This document shows, piece after piece, positions 9,201 to 17,175 of a stretch of 40,587 bases of DNA. The stretch spans positions 1 through 40,587 of the forward strand of contig CANQGU010000016.1 of assembly GCA_947623465.1 (NCBI GenBank). Direction: 5' to 3'. A program made the translations under genes and the position numbers. The stretch comes from an uncultured Clostridia bacterium (GTDB taxonomy: Bacteria > Bacillota > Clostridia > TANB77 > CAG-508). The notes below the pieces were generated by a model that was given only the letters and a program-made list of their open reading frames with translations, was not told the origin of the DNA and ran no database searches. Every line of letters begins with the position of its first letter. The first letter of the stretch is position 1.

Positions 9201-9487
9201 AATTTTTAACACAAAATGGAGTTCAAAATGTAGATATTGTGCAAAAAATATGGGAAGGAGCTAACAGTATTCCGGATTTAATTCACTCAGGAAAACTAAG
9301 TTTTATAATAAATACACCAACAAAAGGAAAAGAATCAGGAAGAGACGGCTTTAAAATAAGAAGATTAGCTGCTGAAAGCAAAGTACCATGTTTTACAGCA
9401 ATAGATACAGTAATTGGATTTTATGATGCAATAGCCAAAAATTTAAAAGAGGAAGACTTAGAAATAGTAAATATAGCAGAAATTTAA
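6284..9487 (+). CDS. carB: Carbamoyl-phosphate synthase large subunit
   Basis: CarB is the synthetase partner of CarA: it makes carboxyphosphate, carbamate and then carbamoyl phosphate using two ATP-grasp halves. At 1067 residues it is full length. The first half starts [20 protein letters not shown] and the second [20 protein letters not shown], the classic internal duplication. An MGS-like allosteric domain follows from about residue 935 ([24 protein letters not shown]). The frame is unbroken over 3.2 kb, which shows that sequence quality is good and that the gene contains no in-frame CGG. It does use CGT and CGC as arginine codons. AAAGGA lies 8 bases before the ATG. Confidence 0.98.
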   Translation: [1067 protein letters not shown]

Positions 9488-9614
9488 ATTATGATTATGA
9501 AAAAATTATAAAAAAATAGTAATTTTTGATACTTAAAGAAAAAGACATCGAAAAAACAGATGAAAAGAAAAATTTATAATTAAAATTTTTAAAATATTAA
9601 ACGAGGTAGAATAA

Positions 9615-10271
9615 ATGATAAAAAGATTAATTTTCGATTTAGACAATACTCTAATAACATGGAAAAAAGAATATGATAATGTAATAAAAAAAGTATTGGA
9701 TGAATTAGGATTTACAAATACACAAGAATTAGGCAATAAAGTACATGAATTACAATTAGATTATGAGATAGATAGAAAATACTTTAATAAAAAGGAAATG
9801 TTAGATTTTTTTAATGAAAGATTAGATACAAAACTACCAAAAAATTTTATAGATAAATGGCTTGAAGTATTGCCAACATGTGTTCCAGAAAGCTTAGAAA
9901 AAGAAGAATATGAAACATTAGAATATTTAAGCAAAAAATATGAACTTGTTATTTTAACAAATTGGTTTAGAATATCTCAAGTAGAAAGATTAAAAAAAGT
10001 AGATATATTAAAATACTTTAAAGAGATTTATGATGCAGAAAAATATGCAAAACCATATAAAGAAAGTTTTTACCAAGCAATTGGAGATAAAGCACTAGAT
10101 GAATGTGCTGTAATAGGTGATGATATATATATGGATATTTTGGCTGCAAAAAAAGTAGGATTAAAAAATTTAGTATGGCTAGATAACAAAAATACTCAAG
10201 ATAAAAACAAAGACTTATTAAATGAGATTAAAGTTATAAAAAAATTAGAAGATTTAAAAGATATATTCTAA
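9615..10271 (+). CDS. HAD-superfamily hydrolase, YjjG/phosphatase type
   Basis: This 218-residue haloacid-dehalogenase-like hydrolase is probably a small-molecule phosphatase in the cytosol. It has motif I FDLDNTL near residue 7, motif II LTNW near 116-119, a motif III Lys in KYAKPYKESFYQ, and motif IV GDDIYMDILAAKKVG. A helical cap lies between motifs I and II (about residues 15-85). The substrate is not deducible; nucleotide or sugar phosphates are typical for close relatives. The start has GAGG 8 bases upstream. The 3' end and following 60 bases contain degenerate copies of a GATTTAAAAGATATAT-like unit, a small local duplication. Confidence 0.85.
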   Translation: MIKRLIFDLDNTLITWKKEYDNVIKKVLDELGFTNTQELGNKVHELQLDYEIDRKYFNKKEMLDFFNERLDTKLPKNFIDKWLEVLPTCVPESLEKEEYETLEYLSKKYELVILTNWFRISQVERLKKVDILKYFKEIYDAEKYAKPYKESFYQAIGDKALDECAVIGDDIYMDILAAKKVGLKNLVWLDNKNTQDKNKDLLNEIKVIKKLEDLKDIF

Positions 10272-10401
10272 AATATTTCAAAGATATATATATAAAGATT
10301 TAAAAGATATATATTAGAAGATTTAAAGGGGATATTTTAAATAACAATTACTAATAAAAATTTATATAAATATAAACTATATTATAAGCTGAAGTAAATT
10401 T

Positions 10402-10445
10402 GAAAAAAATAGCATAATACTTGCTATTTTTTGCTTTTTTTAGTA
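10402..10445 (+). terminator. Terminator upstream of tsaD
   Basis: AAAAAATAGCA pairs with TGCTATTTTTT around a 7-base loop, then GCTTTTTTTA. It separates the HAD gene from tsaD. The rest of the 210-base gap (10272-10481) is AT-rich direct-repeat sequence with no ORF. Confidence 0.75.
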
Positions 10446-10481
10446 AAATAAAGTCGAATAAGAAAAAAAGGAATGAGAAAA

Positions 10482-11471
10482 TTGAAAGATATATTAACTT
10501 TAGGAATAGAAACAAGTTGTGATGAGACTTCAGTTGCAGTCGTAAAAAATGGTAGAGAAGTTTTATCAAATATAATAGACACACAAATTCCAATACACGA
10601 AAAATATGGAGGAGTTGTTCCGGAAATAGCATCAAGAAATCATATAGAAGCAATTTCAAGAGTAACAAAATTAGCTCTAAAAACTGCAAATGTTGAATTA
10701 AAAGATATAGATGCAATAACCCCAACATATGGTCCGGGATTAGTTGGAGCTTTACTTGTAGGAGTATCATATGCAAAAGCTTTATCTTATTCAATAAATA
10801 AACCTTTAGTTGGAGTAAATCATATAGAAGGACATATTGCAGCAAACTATTTAACATACAAAGAACTAGAACCACCATTTTTATGTTTGTTAATATCAGG
10901 AGGAAATACAGCAATAATTAATGTAAAAGATTACACAGAGTTTGAAGTTTTAGGAAAAACTAGAGATGATGCAGTTGGAGAAGCATTTGATAAAGTTGCA
11001 AGAGTAGTCGGGTTAGATTATCCGGGTGGACCAAAAGTGGATAAACTTGCTAAAGAAGGAATAGCAAACATAAACTTACCAAAAACACATTTTGAAAATT
11101 CATTAGACTTTAGTTTTAGTGGAATAAAAACAGCAGTAATAAATACAAACCACAACACGAAAAATATAAATAAAGCAGATTTATGTGCAAGCTTTGAAAA
11201 AGCAGTTACAGAGGTTTTAATAGAAAATGTAGAAAAAGCTTTAGAACAAACAGGTTTAAAAACATTAGCAATAGCAGGAGGAGTTTCTGCAAATTCTTAT
11301 ATAAGACAAGCTATTTTAAATTTAGGAAATGAGAATTTAAAAGTATACATGCCAGATTTAAAGCTATGTACAGACAATGCTGCAATGATTGCATCAAGCG
11401 GATACTATAACTTTATAAATGGCAAAAGAGACGAACTAAACTTAAACGCAATACCCAACTTAAAAATTTAA
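10482..11471 (+). CDS. tsaD: tRNA N6-adenosine threonylcarbamoyltransferase TsaD
   Basis: TsaD transfers the threonylcarbamoyl group to A37 of ANN-decoding tRNAs, working with TsaB and TsaE. The 329-residue product opens [17 protein letters not shown], the hallmark of the family. It has the metal-binding HIEGH motif at 114-118, the nucleotide-binding LISGGNTAI, and the C-terminal [13 protein letters not shown] and [10 protein letters not shown] chose TTG at 10482, because AAGGA lies 9 bases upstream of it. The ATG at 10473 directly abuts that AAGGA and is less likely. It is essential in most bacteria. Its frame is intact and every CGG inside it is out of frame. Confidence 0.96.
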   Translation: MKDILTLGIETSCDETSVAVVKNGREVLSNIIDTQIPIHEKYGGVVPEIASRNHIEAISRVTKLALKTANVELKDIDAITPTYGPGLVGALLVGVSYAKALSYSINKPLVGVNHIEGHIAANYLTYKELEPPFLCLLISGGNTAIINVKDYTEFEVLGKTRDDAVGEAFDKVARVVGLDYPGGPKVDKLAKEGIANINLPKTHFENSLDFSFSGIKTAVINTNHNTKNINKADLCASFEKAVTEVLIENVEKALEQTGLKTLAIAGGVSANSYIRQAILNLGNENLKVYMPDLKLCTDNAAMIASSGYYNFINGKRDELNLNAIPNLKI

Positions 11472-11494
11472 TTTACAAAAAGGAGGTGAATCTA

Positions 11495-12187
11495 ATGGCT
11501 ATATATATTATTGGAGACTTACATTTATCTTTTGGAGAAAGCAAGCCAATGGACATTTTTGGGGAAAATTGGACAAATCATGAAGAAAAAATAAAACAAG
11601 ACTGGATTTCTAAAGTAAAAGAAGAAGATACAGTTGTGCACCTTGGAGACTTTTCATGGGCTATGCATTTAAAAGATACTGTTAAGGATTTTAAGTTTTT
11701 AGATTCACTTCCCGGAAAAAAGATATTACTTAAAGGAAACCATGAATATTGGTGGACTACAGTTACTAATATGAATAATTTTTTAGAAGAACATAATTTA
11801 AAAAATATTTATTTTTTACAAAATAATAGTTTTGAAATTGAAGACAAAGTAATTTGTGGTACAAGAGGGTGGACTTTATTAAATGAAGACACCGAAAATT
11901 CTAAAAAAATGCTTGCAAGAGAAGCTCAAAGGCTAGAACTTTCAATTCAAGATGGATTAGGTAAAAATAAAGAAATAATAGTATTTATGCATTATCCACC
12001 AATTGTTAAACAAAATATAGATACAGAGTTTATGAAAATACTAAAAAAGTATGACATAAAAAAATGTTATTATGCACATCTTCATAGCAAGTCAATAGAA
12101 GATGCAGTTGAGGGAGTTATACAAGGAATAGAATTTAAACTTGTTAGTGCAGATGCACTAGATTTTAAATTATTGAAAATAAATTAA
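11495..12187 (+). CDS. Calcineurin-like metallophosphoesterase
   Basis: This 230-residue protein has all the metal-binding blocks of the calcineurin-like phosphoesterase fold: GDLHLS near the N-terminus, HLGDFSW, KGNHEYWW, FMHYPP, and a late YAHLHS. The substrate is unknown. A perfect AGGAGGTGA stands 5 bases before the ATG, which decides the start over an in-frame GTG three codons upstream that lies inside the ribosome binding site. It is followed closely by recG and preceded by tsaD with a 23-base gap, so co-transcription is likely. Confidence 0.88.
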   Translation: MAIYIIGDLHLSFGESKPMDIFGENWTNHEEKIKQDWISKVKEEDTVVHLGDFSWAMHLKDTVKDFKFLDSLPGKKILLKGNHEYWWTTVTNMNNFLEEHNLKNIYFLQNNSFEIEDKVICGTRGWTLLNEDTENSKKMLAREAQRLELSIQDGLGKNKEIIVFMHYPPIVKQNIDTEFMKILKKYDIKKCYYAHLHSKSIEDAVEGVIQGIEFKLVSADALDFKLLKIN

Positions 12188-12241
12188 TGCTAAAAATAAT
12201 ATATAAAGAAGCGGTCAAATAAAAAAAAGATAGGAGAATAA

Positions 12242-14288
12242 ATGGTAGATTTAAATAAACAAGTTCAATATGTAAAAAATGTTGGACCAAATAGAGTTAA
12301 ATTGTTAAATAAATTAAATATAGATACTATTTATGATTTGATTACATATTTTCCTAGAAACTATGAAGATAGAGGAATTGCAAAAAGGCTTTCAGATTGC
12401 CAAGACGGAGAAGAAGTTTTAGTTAAGGGGGTTGCTATAACTAAAGTTTCTGAAATATTTGCAAGAAAGCTTAAAATGTACAAATTAATTGTAAGAGATG
12501 GAGATACACCTTTAACTATTACTTGGTATAATCAAAGCTATCTAAAAAACATTTTCAAAATAGGACATACTTACAATTTTTATGGAAAAGTAGAAATAAA
12601 AGCCGGAAGATATGAAATGAAGTCTCCTATTTTTGATGAATCAGGAGAAAATAAAAATACAGGAAAAATAATTCCAATTTATCCATTAACTTTTGGAATA
12701 TCACAAAATACAATAAGAAAAATTATAGAAAATGGAATAAATGAAGTATATGGAAACTTAGAAGAAACTTTACCAAGTTACATTATAGATAGTTACAAAC
12801 TTATGAACTTAAATGATGCCATAAAAAAAATACATTTTCCAGAAAGTAAATCAGATTTTATAAGAGCAAGATATAGACTCGTATTTGAAGAATTACTTGG
12901 GTTTCAGCTTGCACTTTTAAGATTAAGGGAAAACTACAAGTATGAAGAAAAAGGAATAGAGTTTAACAAAGATGTGAAAGTAAGTGATGTAATTAACACA
13001 CTTCCATTTCATTTAACAGAAGCTCAACTTAGGGTACTTGAAGAAATTGAAACTGATATGGAAAGCTCTAAACCAATGAACAGATTATTACAAGGAGATG
13101 TTGGCTCAGGAAAAACAATAGTAAGTATTTTAGCAAGTTACAAAGCTGTAAAATCAGGGTATCAAGTTGCAATACTTGCACCAACTGCAATACTTGCAAG
13201 TCAGCACTTAGAAAATTTTCAAAAAACATTAGATAGTTTTGGAATAAAATCAGAGCTTTTAATATCAAGCATAACAAAAAAGAAAAAACAAGAATTAAAA
13301 GAAAGATTGGCAAATGGAGAAATAGATATTTTAATTGGAACACATGCAATGCTTGAAGAAGATGTAATATTTAAAAATTTAGGATTAGTTGTAACAGATG
13401 AGCAACATCGTTTTGGAGTAAAACAAAGGGCAAAAATTTCATCAAAAGGAAATAATCCAGATGTAATAGTAATGTCTGCAACACCTATTCCAAGAACATT
13501 AGCTCTAATTTTATATGGAGACCTAGATATTTCAATAATAGACGAGCTTCCACCAAATAGAAAAAAGGTAGATACATTTGCAGTAGGAAAAGAGCTTGAA
13601 GAAAGATTAAATAACTTTGTTGCAAAGCAAATAGAAGAAGGAAGACAATGCTACATAGTTTGTCCGTTAGTTGAAGAAAATGAAGAACTAGATTTAAAAT
13701 CAGTAACAGAACTTGCAAATAAATACAAAACAGAAATATTTAGTAAATACAAAGTAGAATATTTACACGGAAAAATGAAACCAAAAGAAAAAGACGAAAT
13801 AATGCTAAAATTTAAAAATGGAGAAATAGACATTTTAATTTCAACAACAGTAATAGAAGTAGGAGTAGATGTACCAAATGCAAATATTATGGTAATAGAA
13901 AATGCAGAAAGATTTGGACTAGCACAGCTTCACCAATTAAGAGGTAGAGTTGGAAGGGGAGAATACAAATCATATTGCATACTAAAATGTATGTCGCGTT
14001 CAAAAGATGTGAAAGAAAGAATGAAAATAATGTGTGCAACAAATGATGGATTTTTAATATCTGAAAAAGACTTAGAATTAAGAGGTTCAGGAGACTTCTT
14101 TGGAACAGCTCAACACCGGAATTCCAGAGATGAAAATAGCAAATCTTTTTGAAGATGTAAAAATTTTAAAAGAAATACAAGAGTTATCAAATAAGATACT
14201 TGAAGATGATCCAAAATTAGAAAAAGAAACAAATGCCAAATTACAAAAATTAATTAAAGACAAGTTTACACAAAGGATTGATATATAG
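12242..14288 (+). CDS. recG: ATP-dependent DNA helicase RecG, one CGG +1 site
   Basis: RecG reverses stalled replication forks and branch-migrates Holliday junctions. The product has the N-terminal wedge/OB domain (about 1-150), Walker A GDVGSGKT at 285-292, the DEQH box at 386-389, SATPIPRTL, and the helicase C-terminal motifs VIEVGVDVPNA and LHQLRGRVGRG. At 14117-14119 the frame meets CGG after GTAQH. Skipping its C gives GTAQHGIPEMKIANLFED, matching the invariant C-terminal RecG block (QSG-PEFK-A in other species), and continues for 55 more residues. Frame 0 would instead end after about ten unrelated codons. 681 residues after recoding, normal for RecG. TAGGAG is 5-6 bases before the ATG. 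Confidence 0.95.
14117..14119 (+). other. +1 recoding site CGG-A to Gly in recG
   Basis: In-frame CGG follows CAC (His625). Skipping C14117 gives GGA = Gly626 and the conserved RecG C-terminal block. Frame 0 ends at a TGA at about 14150. Confidence 0.92.
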
Positions 14289-14309
14289 ATGCTTTTGAGG
14301 ACGAAGAAA

Positions 14310-14410
14310 GCGGTCATTTGGGACGTCCTTTTTTGACCGTTTGGTAAATAATAAATTAAAAAATTAAGAAAATTTGAAAACGGTCAAAAAAGGACGTCCC
14401 AAATGACCGC
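14310..14410. repeat. 33-bp perfect inverted repeat element
   Basis: Arms 14310-14342 and 14378-14410 are perfect reverse complements around a 35-base AT-rich loop. Each arm carries GGGACGTCC, itself a near-palindrome, and starts or ends with GCGGTCA/TGACCGC. Unlike the surrounding DNA the arms are GC-rich. It lies right after recG and could act as its terminator. Its length and perfect pairing look more like a mobile palindromic repeat or MITE. No transposase is nearby. Confidence 0.75.
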
Positions 14411-14435
14411 ATCAGCAAGAGAAAGGGTGAAAATT

Positions 14436-14621
14436 ATGATTATTTTAAAAGTATTATCAATAATTTTAGTGTTAATAGGAGTAACATTTGTTTATGACGC
14501 AAGAATTTTAAGTAACTATTGGTTTAGTTTTGGAGACCAAAATGAAGCAACATCAGGACTTAAAATATTAGGATTCCTTTTTGCAATAATTGGAGGAATT
14601 ATACTATATAATATATTGTAA
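14436..14621 (+). CDS. Small two-helix membrane protein
   Basis: A 61-residue protein that I do not recognise. It has a hydrophobic first helix (IILKVLSIILVLIGVTFVY), a short polar loop (ARILSNYWFSFGDQNEATSG) and a second helix (LKILGFLFAIIGGIILY). The loop composition resembles small membrane proteins common beside other clostridial genes, but no function can be given. The ATG at 14436 has GAAAGGG 6 bases upstream. An in-frame ATG at 14403 lies inside the inverted-repeat arm and has no ribosome binding site. Confidence 0.6.
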   Translation: MIILKVLSIILVLIGVTFVYDARILSNYWFSFGDQNEATSGLKILGFLFAIIGGIILYNIL

Positions 14622-14700
14622 ATGAATATAATAGTATATTGTAAAGAGATATAAATAATATACTGTAAATGAATATAATAAAATACTGTAAAGTAATATA
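14610..14700 (+). repeat. Two-copy 47-bp tandem repeat with four TGTAAA boxes
   Basis: Copies at about 14610-14653 and 14657-14700 differ at only a few bases. Each contains two TGTAAA boxes, so four boxes occur with spacing 23, 24 and 23 bases. The array ends 22 bases before the lonB promoter -35. It may be a binding array or just slippage-derived sequence. Confidence 0.6.
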
Positions 14701-14722
14701 AAAGAAATTTGTAAAAAAAGTA

Positions 14723-14751
14723 TTGATAAAAAAAAACAATTTGTATATAAT
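14723..14751 (+). promoter_or_regulatory. Near-consensus sigma-A promoter of the Lon-like gene
   Basis: TTGATA at 14723-14728, a 17-base spacer, then a perfect TATAAT at 14746-14751, 30 bases before the ATG of the Lon-like protease gene. Confidence 0.85.
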
Positions 14752-14781
14752 ACAAAAAGAAGAATTATATGGAGGGAACAA

Positions 14782-17175
14782 ATGAAAAATAAAAACGAGT
14801 TAAATTATAAAAAACTAAAAATGAGATTTGACCCAGAAATTTTTAAATTCGAAACAACAGAAAACTTAGAGCCAATTACTACAGGAATAGGTCAAGATAG
14901 AGGAATAAAAGCATTAGAATTTGGTGTAAATGTTAATATAAAAGGATATAACATTTATCTAGAAGGACCAAGCGGTGTTGGAAAAACAATGTATACAAAA
15001 AATTACTTAAGACAAGTTGCAAGTAAGAAAAAACCACCACATGATTGGTGTTATATATATAATTTTAATAATCCAAATGAACCAATCGCCGTATCACTTC
15101 CTGCAGGACATGGAAAAGAATTTAAAGAAGATATGGATAACTTTATAAAAGACATAAAAAAAGATATAAAAAATACTTTTAACAATGATGATTTCGAAAA
15201 AGAAAAAGCACTTATAAAACAGGAATTTGAAGATAAAAGACAAAGCTTAATGGAAAAGCTAGAAAAAGACGCATTAGAATATAATTTTCAAATTAAATCA
15301 GCCCAAAATGGAATATACATGATGCCAGTTTTAGATGGAAAAGCTTTAAAAGAAGAAGAATTTGATGCACTAGATAATGAATTAAAAAGTGTATATGAAG
15401 AAAAATCAGCAGTTGTGCAAGAAATGATAATGGATATTATTGGTAAAATTAAGCAAATAGAAAGATTATCAGATAAAAAAATATCAGAATGGCAATCAAA
15501 TGTTGCTTTGCTTACTGTAAATGTTCATATAAATCTTTTAAAATCAAAATATAAGAGAAATAAAAAAATAAATAAATTTTTAAATGATGTAAAACAAGAT
15601 GTACTAAAAAATGTTCCAAAATTTTTATCAGAAGATACAAATCAGCAAGCTCAAACAGGGACTCCAACAAACCCTCAAATGGCTATGCAGCAGGATCCAT
15701 GCTTAAACTATAGAGTTAATTTATTTGTAGATAACAGTGAACTAGAAGGTGTACCTGTTATTATGGATTCAAACTATTCATACCAAAACATTTTTGGAAA
15801 ATTAGAATATGAAAATTATTATGGTTCACTAAAAACAGATTTCACAATGCTTAAAGCAGGACTTTTACAAAAAGCAAATGGTGGATATATAATTTTTCAA
15901 GCAAGAGATTTATTAGCTAATGGAATAAGTTATGAAACATTAAAAAAGGCATTAAGAATAAAAGAAATTGGAATAGAAAATATGCCAGATCAACGTTCAT
16001 CTATGGTAATGGTATCACTTAAGCCAGAGCCAATTCCATTGGATTTAAAAGTATTTTTAATAGGTGATAGTGATATATACCAAGCGCTACTTGCAATGGA
16101 TTCTGATTTTAAAAATCTATTCAAAATAAAAGTAGAATGGGAAGATGTAGCAGAACTAAATGAAGAAAATGTAAACAAATTAGCAAGAATAATACACGAT
16201 TATTGTGAACAAGCAGAATTATTACATTTAGATAAATATGCAATGGCAAAAATTGTAGAATACGCATCAAGGATGGCAGGAGATCAAACAAAAATATCTA
16301 CATTATTTAATGATATATTTGAAATTATAGGAGAAGCTTCAACTTGGGCACAAATGTCAAAAGCAAAAGTTGTTTCTGCAAACTTTATAGATAAAGCTTT
16401 AAAAGAACAGAAAGAAAGAGTGAAAAAATACGATTTTATATATACAGAAATGATACAAGATAATTCTTTACTTATATCAACAGAAGGAGCCAAAGTAGGA
16501 GAAATAAATGGACTAACTGTAATGACAATAGGAAATTATACTTTTGGAAAACCTGCAAAAATTACAGTAAATACATTTACTGGTAAAAAAGGAATTGTAA
16601 ATATTGAGCGTGAAGTAGAAATGTCAGGATCTAGCCACTCTAAAGGAGTTTTAATATTAAATGGATTTTTAGGAGAAAGATTTGCTCAAGAAATTCCCCT
16701 TAGTCTTACAGCTAGTATCTGTTTTGAACAATTATATAACGGAGTTGATGGAGATAGTGCATCTAGTACAGAATTATATGGATTACTTTCAAGTTTATCA
16801 GAAGTACCAATAAATCAAGCAATAGCTGTTACTGGTTCTGTAAATCAAAAAGGTCAAATTCAACCAATAGGTGGAGTAAACGAAAAAATAGAAGGTTTTT
16901 ATCAAATTTGTAAAATGAGAGGATTAGATGGTTCACATGGTGTTATGATACCAATACAAAATGTTAAAAACTTACAATTATCAGATGAAATAATAGATAG
17001 TGTAAAAAATGGTTTATTCACTATATATGCAATATCTACAATAGATGAGGGAATTGAAGTATTAACAGGAGTGCCAGCAGGAAAAAAAGATAAATCTGGT
17101 AAATTCCCAGCAGGAAGTATAAACTACTTAGTATATGAAAAATTAAAAAAATATGCGGAGATTAGTGAAAAATGA
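14782..17175 (+). CDS. LonB-type ATP-dependent protease
   Basis: This 797-residue AAA+ protease of the Lon/S16 family (COG1067, LonB-like) degrades cytosolic proteins. Domains in order: an N-terminal AAA part with Walker A GPSGVGKT at 62-69, a long helical insertion (about 115-300) rich in charged residues, a second part of the AAA module (about 330-560), and the S16 protease domain. The catalytic dyad is Ser659 in GVDGDSASSTEL and Lys702 in GGVNEKIEGF. The ATG follows GGAGGG. Its stop overlaps the next start as ATGA, so translation of the surface protein downstream is coupled to it. The gene contains no in-frame CGG. Confidence 0.93.
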   Translation: MKNKNELNYKKLKMRFDPEIFKFETTENLEPITTGIGQDRGIKALEFGVNVNIKGYNIYLEGPSGVGKTMYTKNYLRQVASKKKPPHDWCYIYNFNNPNEPIAVSLPAGHGKEFKEDMDNFIKDIKKDIKNTFNNDDFEKEKALIKQEFEDKRQSLMEKLEKDALEYNFQIKSAQNGIYMMPVLDGKALKEEEFDALDNELKSVYEEKSAVVQEMIMDIIGKIKQIERLSDKKISEWQSNVALLTVNVHINLLKSKYKRNKKINKFLNDVKQDVLKNVPKFLSEDTNQQAQTGTPTNPQMAMQQDPCLNYRVNLFVDNSELEGVPVIMDSNYSYQNIFGKLEYENYYGSLKTDFTMLKAGLLQKANGGYIIFQARDLLANGISYETLKKALRIKEIGIENMPDQRSSMVMVSLKPEPIPLDLKVFLIGDSDIYQALLAMDSDFKNLFKIKVEWEDVAELNEENVNKLARIIHDYCEQAELLHLDKYAMAKIVEYASRMAGDQTKISTLFNDIFEIIGEASTWAQMSKAKVVSANFIDKALKEQKERVKKYDFIYTEMIQDNSLLISTEGAKVGEINGLTVMTIGNYTFGKPAKITVNTFTGKKGIVNIEREVEMSGSSHSKGVLILNGFLGERFAQEIPLSLTASICFEQLYNGVDGDSASSTELYGLLSSLSEVPINQAIAVTGSVNQKGQIQPIGGVNEKIEGFYQICKMRGLDGSHGVMIPIQNVKNLQLSDEIIDSVKNGLFTIYAISTIDEGIEVLTGVPAGKKDKSGKFPAGSINYLVYEKLKKYAEISEK

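Noticed and set aside
14100..14288. A separate 62-codon ORF after recG
   Set aside because: It is the C-terminus of RecG reached by the CGG shift, not an independent gene.
14403..14435. ATG at 14403 as the start of the small membrane protein
   Set aside because: It lies in the arm of the inverted repeat without a ribosome binding site. The ATG at 14436 has GAAAGGG at good spacing.
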